Positions 22,654 through 33,489 of a stretch of 64,000 nt of DNA are shown one piece after another. This DNA comes from Hirsutella rhossiliensis. Taxonomy: Eukaryota; Ascomycota; Sordariomycetes; Hypocreales; Ophiocordycipitaceae. Within the stretch, counting starts at the first letter, position 1, and each line of letters opens with the position of its first letter. A program made the position numbers and the translations under genes. Under the pieces are notes generated by a model, which did not search any database, had not been told where the DNA came from, and saw only the letters and a program-made list of their open reading frames with translations. Location: positions 5,766,001 through 5,830,000 of the forward strand of contig NW_025408667.1 of the NCBI RefSeq assembly GCF_020360975.1, written 5' to 3'.

Positions 22654-25603
22654 TATAAAAGTCTTTAACTATTATAAGTTATAAGCTTAAGCTATAGCTT
22701 AAGCTATATAGTTATATATAAAGGGCTAGATCCTATATATATATATATAGGCTAGCCGCGTATAAAAGAGCTCTATATAGCTTATTAATATTATCTTATA
22801 GATAGTACCTATATATATACCTTTGCTTACTTTATAATAATATAAGCTATTAACTAATAGATTTAATAAATATCTCTTTAAAGAGGGTACTACTTTCTTA
22901 AGAGAGTACTCTACCTCTCCCTAAATAAATAAGAAGTATTATAGCTATCTTAAAAGCGATTAAAAGTATAATAGCTAGTAAAAAGGATACGGTTCTTACT
23001 ATACTAAGGGAGCTATTTACGAGACTAGCTTTAACCCTTATAACCTCTATAACGCTAATTATAGTAGCGATACTATTAATATAAAAGCTACTCCCTTAGC
23101 TAACTTAAGATAATAAGCTAAAGTCCTTTTACTTCTTTCTTAGCCGGCTATAAATAAAGTTTATAACTAATAAGAAATAAGGCTTAAATAGCTATCGCGA
23201 TATAGTATAGTATTTACTTTTCTATATACTACCGGAGCCCTAGATATAGCGGATCTCTAGATTTTAAGATAAGGGCGGCCCTAAGGGTAAACGCGACCTA
23301 TAAGACTTCTTTTAATACCTTATATATACGTTCGGTAACGTATAAGAGTAAGAGAAGGTATAAGATAGGCTATAGACCCTTAAGTAAAGAAATAGATAAA
23401 CCTTTAGCGAATTCCTCCTTAATTTTAAAGAAACGCTCTTATAGGTAGCGGGGACTATAGTATAAGAAGATAGCGCGAAGCTTATATAGCTATAGAATTT
23501 AATTATACTAGCCTTATAAGAGCTACTTATCCCTATAATTATACTTATTAATTATAGCGAGTATATAAGCTAGTTAATAAAAGTAGTATAAGGCTATAAG
23601 TAAACGCTATATTTTTAAAAGCTCTATAAATATACGCTATATAGTAGTAATAGGATTACTACCCCTTTATAAGATAAATAACTAGATATCGATATAAATA
23701 AAGATACATTAATATCGGCTACTTATATAAACTAAGCTAAACGCGGTAAGAAGACGCTATTAACTACCCCTTATACCGCCCTATATTTTAAGTAGCGGGC
23801 AAAGTAAGTAATAAGCAAGGAAATTAAAAAAAGGAAAGATAATAGCCGCTACTTATATTATAGTATATTTATATACTTTATATTTAAATGCCCCTTCCTT
23901 TTAGCTAAGCGGCCTATAATAGTTTAAGTAATAAAGATAAAACCGCTCCTTACCTTAGATATTAAAGAGGACTCGCCCCCTTAGGCCTAGAGGAAAAAGA
24001 GTAGCTCTAGAGTAAAGATAGGCTTTAGAGCCTTAATTACTAGTACTAGTAAAAGAGAAGAAGGAGTTATCTACTTATATAAAAGTAAAGCTTACTTTAA
24101 TATAGGTTATAATTAATAACTTCTTACTAGTCGCTGCCTTTATAGATAAGGGCTATTAGTACTACGCTATAGTTAATAAGGCGCTCGCGTAAGAGATATA
24201 AGTACTAGTAAAAAGGATCGCCCTAAGGTAAATATTAAAAGGTATAAGCAATAAGTATAGAATTAGGTAATTAATAACGTAAGCAGAAAGATCGGTTAAA
24301 GGAGTATAGGGTAGAATTTCGTCCGGAATTTATAACGAGCATATAAGGGGCTAAATAATATATTAAAAGAATAGCGTTGCAAAGGATACTTATAAACTTA
24401 CTTATTCTATCTACTACTCCTAGGGAAATCCTTAGTCTTTTATAGGCTATTGCTCGCCTACTAGTAGACTAATTAGTTAGCTTTCTAGTATATTCTATAG
24501 TGCTTAAAAAGCTCTATCTATAGTATGTCTTCCTAACTTAGTATATAGTCTAATTATTACGTAATAGTTAACGTAAGACTATAGGTTCTAGTATAAGTAG
24601 TAGATTTAACTAGAATATTCTATGCCCTACCTATTCTCGTATCGCGGATATCTTCGGAACCGCTAGGCTAAAATAGGCAATAGGGTACCCGTTTTACTTA
24701 TAATTAACTTATACATTATATATATATTTTATTTTATTAGGATAGGCTTATCTTAACCCGCCTTTCTTAAAGGAAGGTATAGATATCTAGTAGAGGTCTT
24801 TATCTTTAAGGGTTATTCCCTTAGACTATATTATAGAGCCTCTTTTTACTAGCTTATTCTATAGAGCCTCCCTATTCCTATTATTTCTTTATAATAGTAA
24901 AATAGGAATATAAGGGTATTTTCTTATAGTAAATAAAAAGCGCCTTAAGCGCGATAGAAAGTATTGTAATTAAGGGTATTATATAGCTAGCTATAAAGGT
25001 TAATAGCTACTATAAGCTTATTATAGCTTATATAATCCCTTAACTAAAGTTCCTCTTAATTCTTAGGAAACCCTAGTTATTATATATAAAGTTATACTTA
25101 ATTTTATACTAAAAGAAGCTATAGTTTAGGCCTATATAATAATAGGTTTACTATAATAATAGTTCTATAGGTATAAGACTAAGCGTATAAGCTTTACGCT
25201 TAGTATAAAAAGTCCTTCCCTTTATTTTTATAAGAACTATATAATAATTAAAGTAAGAGGAATATTATATAGCGGTAGATATAGCGGTCTATATAGTTAG
25301 CTTAGCGGATATTAATAAGGCCCATTAAATAAAGAAGCTTAAGTCGCTTACTAAGCTATAGTAGTAAATATTAAAGCGCTTTTATAATCTTCTTTTACTA
25401 TTTAAGTCCTAGGAAGTAAATAAGCTTAACCTATATAAGCTAAGGGTAGACTATAAGGTCGTACTCTATATTAATAAGAAGGGGTAGGAACTACTTATAC
25501 TATTTAGGCCGCTATATAGTATATTATATATAGAGCTATTAGTACTAAAAAAGATACTAAGGGACTTTTTAGATAAGGGCTTTATTTAAGTAAGTAGTTT
25601 AAT
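22654..25603 (+). mobile_element. Truncated second copy of the plus-strand Gypsy
   Basis: A 186-bp LTR (22654-22839), gag and the start of pol, matching 8020 to about 10,260 and then ending abruptly at about 25,603 before the RT active site. No 3' LTR is seen. A 696-bp solo LTR (24233-24928) is inserted in it. Homology to the full copy is clear despite independent RIP. Confidence 0.85.
24233..24928 (-). mobile_element. Solo LTR, 696 bp, copy 2 (inverted, lightly RIPed)
   Basis: Reverse orientation of the same family, flanked by the exact duplication GTAAA (24228-24232 and 24929-24933). It interrupts the truncated Gypsy copy in its protease region; the empty site is seen at about 9,596-9,606. 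It keeps noticeably more CpA and TpG than copies 1 and 3, so it is probably the youngest. Confidence 0.87.
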
Positions 25604-26330
25604 AGTAACTACGGTATATACCTAAAGATATACCTACGCTAACGGTAATAGTAGTAGCTAGATACTAAAGGACGAGGGGGTCTAAGGGGAACGAAGGAAA
25701 AGAGAAAGTACTAGGTAGGGTAAGGTAAAGGTAAAGAGGGCTAAAAAGGTATATTAGTAAAAGAGGATATATAAGAAGATAAAAGGAAGAAGATAATACT
25801 AATAAAAGAAGATAAAAGGAAGAAGATAATACTAATAGAAGAAGATAAAATAAAGAAGATAATACTAATAGAAGAAGATAAAATAAAGAAGATAATATTA
25901 ATACTATTTACTAGCTAAGAAGGAAAAGAGACTTTTTTTATAGACTAAATTTTCCTTCCTTCTTCCTTAGACGAATAGGGGCTAACGTTAGCTACCTAGC
26001 TTATAATATACCCCCTTTTTAGTACCCTTTCTTACTAAAACGTAAGCTTTAAAATACTAAATAATAAATATAAGAAAAATAGTTATACTTAGTAGCTCTT
26101 AAAATACTATTAGTAAAATAGCTTAAGTTAGTATTAAAATTTACTTTTTATATATATTATATTTAATTATACTTATATAAAAGCTTAAAGCTAACTTAAG
26201 TATTTTATTAGTAATTTTTACTACTTTACTTAGTAAGCCTTAATACTTTAAAAAGTATTAAATTAATATTAAATAAAAATAACTTTAGTTATATACTTTT
26301 ATTAAAAAACTTCTTATAAAACCTATATAC
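25604..26330. other. AT-rich RIP region with a 33-bp tandem repeat
   Basis: No coding recognised. Contains four 33-bp tandem units (listed separately) and, at about 26,217-26,270, a stretch repeated at about 29,131-29,185. Confidence 0.5.
25773..25904 (+). repeat. 33-bp tandem repeat, four units
   Basis: Units at 25773-25805, 25806-25838, 25839-25871 and 25872-25904, purine-rich, each starting AAGAAGATAAAA. The period is 11 codons. Units 1 and 2 differ from 3 and 4 mainly by G to A changes (AGGAAG versus ATAAAG), consistent with mutation after duplication. Confidence 0.9.
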
Positions 26331-26339
26331 GCCTATAGT

Positions 26340-27840
26340 AGGTATATATCGCGACTAAAACACGAACTAATACTAAGAATTAATTTAGCGGTATTAATTA
26401 CCCTTAGTAATAATACTATACTAAGGCTAAAGGGTAGGTAAACGTAGTAATAGTTATCGATATACTAAGCTTAATTAAAGCGTATAGCGTAAAGAGATAC
26501 TACTTAAATTTATATACCTTAATAAGGCGAGTTAATAAACCTAAAGTAGTAATATAATACTAGCCTAGGCGCTAAGTAACCTTATAGAAAAAGCAGTATA
26601 CGATAAACTCGCGGGCTTTATCTTAAGTATATAGTTTAGTAAGGTATAGGTAGTAGTCGAATAGCTCTTTAAGGTAAAGAGCCGCGCTAGTAGCGCGTTA
26701 TTAGCGGTACTCTACGTAGATAAGAGCTTTAAGATAATAATCTAAGAAGTAATTAAGGAGGTAGTTAAAGAAGAACTCCGCCTAGGTATTACTTTAGGCC
26801 TAAGGGGCCCTAAGCGAACCTAGGCCGCGGTCGTAGCTAAGACTAAGGGACCGACTTAATATAAAGCTATAGTAAAATAGGTCTTACCGCACTATAAACG
26901 TAAGATTATTATAGTCCTTACTAAGGCGCCGCTTAAAATCCTAAGCCGCGAACTAAAGGATATAGTAAAAGCGGTAAATATAGCTTTAAAAGCTATAAGC
27001 GCTATAGTAGCGAGGCGCCCTTAAAGTAAAGATATTATAGTTATATTTAATACCGCGGTAAGAGCCTACTAAAAGGACTAAGGCTAGGTTAAGGTTATAT
27101 TTAGACTAGAGGCTATAAATACCTACTATATATATATAGTAGTTGCTAAGAATATCCCTTTAAGGGTAGCGATAGTAAATAAGGAGTAATTACTTTATAA
27201 GATTATAAAGGCGAATAAAGTTAAGGTCTTTTAGGCTTAAGCGCTATATTTTTAATCTAAGATATTAATAGCGATAACTATACTTATTAAGGTTAGTAGC
27301 CTAAAGGAGGCTAATAGGCTCTATAACCTAGGCTTAGTCCTTAAAGTATAAATCTTTTAATATAAACCCTACGATAAATCGGTCTAACTATAGAAGTACT
27401 ATAATTATTATAAGTATAGCTATATTACTAGATAGTATATATTAATATAACTCTATAGCTAATATAAGAGTATAGTATATAATAAAGGTAAGGATAAATA
27501 TAAAGCTAAGAAGAGCGAAATCCCTTTTAACTATATCTTATACTAAGGGGACTACTTATTATAGACCTAGACTTACCTTATAATAAATAAAGCTTAGGAA
27601 AAGGTAAGGGAAAACTATCTATAACGACCTTAATAGTTCGTAAATACTTAAACGTACGCTAAGTAATAGGTGCTCCCTACTATCGAAACCTAGGGCGTTC
27701 TTAAATTAACCGCGGTTTAAAAGTAAGGACTAAGTAGACCGCGCTAAGATAAGAGGTTAAGCTTAAGATACCCGCCGGCTAGTAAGGCTAGGGAGGCTAA
27801 ACTAAGTATAAACGATATTTATAAGTATAGTAAATAAAGA
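26340..27840 (+). pseudogene. LINE-like ORF1 (gag) with CCHC knuckles, RIP-dead
   Basis: A plus-strand frame with Ala/Lys/Arg-rich N-terminal helices, a conserved-looking block (about 26,990-27,330), then a Tyr-rich zone near 27,380-27,440 (KYYNYYKYSYITR) that fits a CX2CX4HX4C knuckle with ligands turned to Tyr, followed by more such spacing. This resembles the ORF1 of Tad-type non-LTR elements. No ORF2 or reverse transcriptase follows, so the element is truncated. Family assignment is by general resemblance. Confidence 0.5.
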
Positions 27841-27881
27841 AGCGTTAAGAGATAAAGCGCCTCCCTTTTTATATAAGAGTA

Positions 27882-29120
27882 TTGCTATTTATATAATAGT
27901 ATATTACTATTTATATACTCGACTTATTTTTAAGATATATACTAAAGCTAGCCCGCCCCGCTTATTTATACCGCGCGTGCTTAGTAAGTATATATACCGC
28001 TTAAATGCCTACACCCGCGCCTACGCCCGCCTATATATATAACCTATATATATATACTAAATTTAAAGCTATTATTAGCGCTATAATACTTAGTAAGAGA
28101 TATAATAAAGGCGTTAGTTCCTTAGGTAGACTTACCTTAGGGATCTTAATATAAAAATCACTTATAAAGTAATTAACCTACTTACTATATAATATAGGTT
28201 TGCCTTTACCGCGATGCCTTTACTAACGCGGGAGCTATAGCTATTACGGCCTTATTTAAAAAGTATAATATTCTCTAATAATAGTAGCTTAAGAAGCCGT
28301 TAGTAAAGACCCCCCCCCTTTTTAGGTAAATTTAATACTAATTACTACTATTAGGACCTTAAGGAGCTATTACTACGAATCCGCGACCCCGACGTTATTA
28401 CTATTATACGCGGCCGGCCCTATAATAATAAGCTACCTATACTAAGCTCCCTTATAGCGAGGGTATTATAGATAGTATTATAGACGGTATTATAAACGGT
28501 ATTATAATTATAGCCGGCTATAAGGGTATCCTAGCTACCTAATTTAAGTTAGGCTAGCTTAAGGCGGCTTAACGTAAGCGTTAGAAGGCGCCGGGGGCGC
28601 GACGAGAGTAATAAACTTAGCTATAGCCCGCGGTCTCTCGCAGCGTTATAATAAGGATTATTAGCTCGATAAAATATAAGGGGAAGGGGATTAAGAGGAG
28701 GACGCGGTAGGAGGGGCGCGCCGCCGGCTTCGTTAGGGCAGCCGGCTTCGTTAGGCGTTAGAGGGATTATTAAGTAGGATATAATTAAGGCGGCAACGCC
28801 GCCGCCGCCTATATAGCCGTAAGGCCTAAGGAGGAGCTAGGTTAATTAATAGGCCGATTATTATAACTTCGAGCTTAAGGCCCGGAAATACGTTATTTAA
28901 GCGAATTAAGAGGTATACGTTATATAGCCTTTATTGCCTCTTATATATATATAGGTTATATATATATATAGGCGGGCGTAGGCGCGGGTATAGGCATTTA
29001 AGTAATATAGGTACTTACTAAGCGCGCGCGATATAAATAGGTAGGGCGGGCTAGCTTTAGTATATATCTTAAAAATAGGTCGAGTATATAAATAGTAATA
29101 TACTATTATATAAATAGTAA
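27882..29120. mobile_element. 1.24-kb element with TIRs of about 180 bp, flanked by TA
   Basis: The left arm (27882 to about 28,063) and the right arm (about 28,940 to 29120) are near-identical inverted repeats over about 180 bp, differing by RIP-type transitions. Both ends abut TA (27880-27881 and 29121-29122), consistent with Tc1/mariner-type insertion. The 880-bp core is GC-richer and has no recognisable transposase, so it is probably non-autonomous. It lies just after the LINE-like ORF1. Confidence 0.75.
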
Positions 29121-29255
29121 TACTTACTTTTTATTACTTTACTTAATAAGCCTTAATACTTTAAAAAGTATTAAATTAATATAAATTATAATAAAGTAAG
29201 CTAGGTAGTAAATAAGCTTTTTATAGTATATACTACTAATAAAGTAGTTAAAGAC

Positions 29256-31284
29256 TATTATAAAGTAAGTAGAGGCGTAGGCTTAAGTACGGTCTATTAA
29301 AAGAAGGTTAATAATTTATAAAAGGGAAAAGGAAGAAAAGTATAGGCCTAGCCTATATAGGCGCGGAGGCCGCTTATATATAGACTTAGCCTAGACCTTA
29401 GTCTAGGCCTATATAGGGTAAAAGCCCTTATATTATACCCTTACCTAGCTTTTAAAGAGGCGCGCCTTTAAATAATACTTAATACTACGCTTAAGGGGAT
29501 AGAACCCTCGCATAGACTATATACGCTTAGTCGCGGAAAAAACATTAGTAAATAATATATAATACCCTCCTAAGCAAGCTTCTTAGATAGACTATATTAT
29601 TAGTAGGGGCCGCGTATTAAGAGTCGGGCTTTAGTACTTTTAGCTAAGGAGTAAAGGTATATAGAACGGCGTATAGCTAGCTTCGGTAAGCTTATAGTAT
29701 CCCGCTCTCCTTATATCGGCGTACGGTAATAGCTCTTAGTACTATAACGTAAGTATAAGAATATACCCTTATATTCCTATTTTACTATTATAAAGAAATA
29801 ATAGGTATAGGGAGGCCTTATAAGATAAGCTAGTAAAAAAAGGCTCTATAATATAGTCTAAGGGAATAACCCTTAAAGATATAGACCTCTACTAGATATC
29901 TATACCTTCCTTTAAGAAAAGCGGGTTAGGATAAGCTTATCCTTATAAATAAAAATATATATAAAATATATAAGTTAATTATAAGTAGAACGGATACCCT
30001 ATTACCTATTTTAGCCTAGTAGTTCCGAAGATATCCGCGATACGAGAATAGGTAGGGTATAGAATATTCTAGTTAAATCTACTACTTATACTAGAACCTA
30101 TAGTCTTACGTTAACTATTACGCTATAATTAGACTACTTACTAAGTTAGGAAGATATACTATAGATAGAGCTTTTTAAGCACTATAGAATATACTAGAAA
30201 GCTAACTAATTAGTCTATTAGTAGGCGAGCAATAGTCTATAAAAGATAAAGGATTTCCCTAAGAGTAGTAGATAGAATAAGTAAGTTTATAAGTATCCTT
30301 TATAACGCTATTCTTTTAATATATTATTTAGCCCCTTATATACTTATTATAAATTCTGGACGAAATCCTACCCTATACTCCTTCGACCGATATTTCCGCT
30401 TACGTTATTAATTACCCGATTCTACGCTTATTACTTATACCTTTCTATAGTAAGGGACGGTACTTTAATATATAAGGCTCCGCTCCCTCTTATATAAGGT
30501 TATATAGGCACTCCCTTTCGCTATAGTTATATTATATTAGCGGCCTTCTTATATCTTAGCTGCCTTTTTAGTCGCTATAGGTATATATCCCGTCTATATA
30601 GTAGCTACTACTATATATAATAGGACGCTAATAAAGCCTATAAAGGCGTTACTAAGATTACTCGTTACTAGAGTCGCTATTATCGAACCTAACCTCTTTT
30701 CTATCTTAGCGCGTGCGCCCCTCTACTACTTAGAGTACGTTTACCCGCGCCTCCTAGCGCGGGCACTTTAAAAACTAGTAGGATTTACTACCGTAGCTTA
30801 TATAGCGACCCTCTTATTACTACCTCTTTCTATCCTTAGTCCTTAAAGCAGAGATAGAGATATCTATAGTATTACTAGCGTTATCCTTTTTTTATATTAT
30901 AAAAGAAGATAAAAAAAGAAACTTATTACTACTAAGCTTATAAAGAAGGTAAACGAGATTAATATATATATCTAGTAGTATAGACCTTTCGCTTAAATAG
31001 GTACGCTAATCTATATTTAAGCTTATAATAAGGTAATTATACTTTACTATATTAAGCTAGCTATATACGTTTACTTAATAAAGCACCTCTTTAAACTATA
31101 TAAGGTAGGCCGGAATAGCTTTACTTTACTTTTAATAGAGTATTATAAGCTTATAGCCTACTAACTTAGCTATATTAGGTTCGCTATAATTAGTATAGAG
31201 CTTTATAAGGAGGTTAGCTAGTCCGTTTATATTAGTATACGTAAATAGTAAGAGATACTTTTATAAGTATAAAGATAAGCTCGC
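29256..31284 (+). mobile_element. Second copy of the 177-bp-LTR element, 3'-truncated
   Basis: Left LTR 29256-29432 (177 bp), then internal sequence parallel to 3087 to about 4,235, interrupted by the solo LTR at 29754-30449 and ending at 31,284 where another repeat begins. No right LTR is seen. Confidence 0.8.
29754..30449 (+). mobile_element. Solo LTR, 696 bp, copy 3
   Basis: Flanked by the exact duplication GTAAG (29749-29753 and 30450-30454), inside the second copy of the 177-bp-LTR element. The uninterrupted version of that site is at about 3,400-3,420. Confidence 0.87.
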
Positions 31285-31672
31285 GTTATAAGGGAATATA
31301 TACTATAGTATAATTAGTTAGGTAGTAGAGATAGCTAAAGGTACTACGCTATATATATTATATTTTCCTTATTATAAGACTAAAGCTTATAAGAAGAGGG
31401 ATTTTTCCTCTTTTATTAAAATAGTAAGTAGTCTATAATATATAAGTAAGGTAAGTACGATTCCCTACTAATACCCTACCGATATATTAATACTATATAC
31501 CTAGCTTATACCTCTTAGTAGCGCTCTTATAATTATCTCCCCTCCTATATAAACGTCTTAGCTATATCTTAAATATATATTACTTTCGCTATACTATATA
31601 TATTTAGTTAGGAAGAGAGGTAGTTTTAGTTATATATTATATATATACGCCTATATAAGTATATATTAGTCT
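31285..31672. repeat. Dispersed repeat of about 390 bp, copy 2
   Basis: Homologous to 22258-22652. It truncates the second copy of the 177-bp-LTR element at 31,284. Confidence 0.6.
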
Positions 31673-33485
31673 ACGCTCTATAACGTTAATAGTTATTATA
31701 CTAGTAGTTACCGCTAAGTAACCTTTATAGTATTGCTTATATATTAGCCGCGTAACTATAATATAAAGAGTATATATATATATATCTTACTTCTTTTATT
31801 TTCTTTTCTTTTTTAACTCTTCTACTTATAATTACTATAGAGTTTTATACTTTTTTTATTAATCCCTTATACCTTTTTTTATTACTTTTTATTACTTTTT
31901 ATTAACGATAATACCTTCTATACTAAAGAAGATAAAGAACTATAACGCTGATTTCCTACGCTATATATAGGAGTAGGTAGCGGCGGGTTCGCCCTTAAAG
32001 TATAAGCGATCGGCTTAAAAGTCTTATAGTAACGCTAGTTCTCCCTTAATAAAGAAAGCTAAGAAAGGTATAAGGGAATCTTAGTCCTAAGAGACTTTTA
32101 GTCTAGGACCTAACGTTAGTAAAGGTTATACCCTTATTACCTTACTAAATACCTTAACTTTAACTATTAATAAGCTTACCTTTATAAGCTAGGAAACTTA
32201 TAAGTTTATTACCCTTATTAGCGATACTAATACTAGTAAGGAGATCGTACTTAAGCGCTCTTAGGTAAGTACTAATAACTTAGCTACTTTATCTTAATAG
32301 GGCGGCTTTAGCTAATAAGAGATTATTGCCTAGGCCGCTCCTTAGAATAAGTAAGCTAATATTAACGACGAGGCCTAGCTAAATAAGGGCTAAGACTATC
32401 TTAATACTTAGCTAAATAAGGGCTAAGATAACGATAATAGTAATAATAGAGATAGCCGCGATCTAACTCCTCCTACCGATAAACCTAAGAATAGTAGCGC
32501 TAGAGATAAGGGTACCTAGGCAGCGGTATAAAGCGGTCTCGCTCCTATAAGGAAGCATACCTAATCTAAGGCTAAAGCCCGCCCGGTTAAGGCCTAAGAG
32601 GTTATCCTTTATAAGCTCTAGTATATATATTATTTTAGGACGGTCGTTAAAGAGTATAGTATAACCGAGCCTAAGCTTATTAAGGTGCTCTTAATTAGCT
32701 ATATTTTCTTAGGGGTTTCCTCGACGCGCTATAAGTAGTACTATAGATATACCGCGACCTATAACTAAGTAAGTTTCCTCTTAACTTTAAATATTATAAT
32801 TAATAAGCTAATCTTTCTTAAGGCCGCTACTCTTATATTTAATAACTAAGCTAATATAGTCGCTATTATTAAGTACCTACGCGAGCTTAATAAGCTAAAG
32901 ACTAATAATAAAGATACTAAGGACGATAGCTTAAATATAGATATACTTATTTTTAAGGAGGCTAATTAGCGTTATCTCGCTATTATAGTATAGTATTTAG
33001 CTAAGGCTTTTAATACCGCTAAGACGGCTTATTATAAGTCCTTTAAGACTATAAGTATATAAAAGTCTATTATTATAAGTTTTATCTAACCTTTTTATTA
33101 GCGACCGCTTAATAATATATTAAGTTAAGTATACTAACTATAATATATTAATTAATAAGCGCCGCGAGCTTATTATTTACTTTAACCCCGCGCCCTTATT
33201 TAATATCGCTTATATAAGCCTAGAGTACTAAGCCTAGGAATCCTAGTTAAAACTCTACTTTATCGATCGTAATATAGGCTATACTTTATAGTAATACGCC
33301 TTACTATCTATTAAGGCTAAGGTAAGTACTATACTAATAAAGATAGGTCTTAACGTAAAGGATAAGGAAGGAGCGGAGGATAAGGTAGTTCTAGTATTTT
33401 TAAAGGTATTTAGTATAGCGGAGAGGGCGCCTTAATTAGTTCCCGCTACGCTAGTAAAGAAAAAAGGTAGTCGGAAGTAATAGAT
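31673..33485 (+). pseudogene. Unidentified RIP-dead ORF, plus strand
   Basis: After about 240 bp of AT-rich, pyrimidine-rich leader, a plus-strand frame runs from about 31,915 to 33,485 with protein-like composition (Ser/Thr/Lys-rich first third, then Asn/Asp-rich, then helical) and Gln/Trp-type stops; one frame change occurs near 33,150. It lies antisense to, and just beyond, the 3' end of the minus-strand Gypsy pol at 33.5-38.3 kb, so it may be another antisense accessory ORF or the gag of a separate element. No family recognised. Confidence 0.4.
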
Positions 33486-33489
33486 AAGT

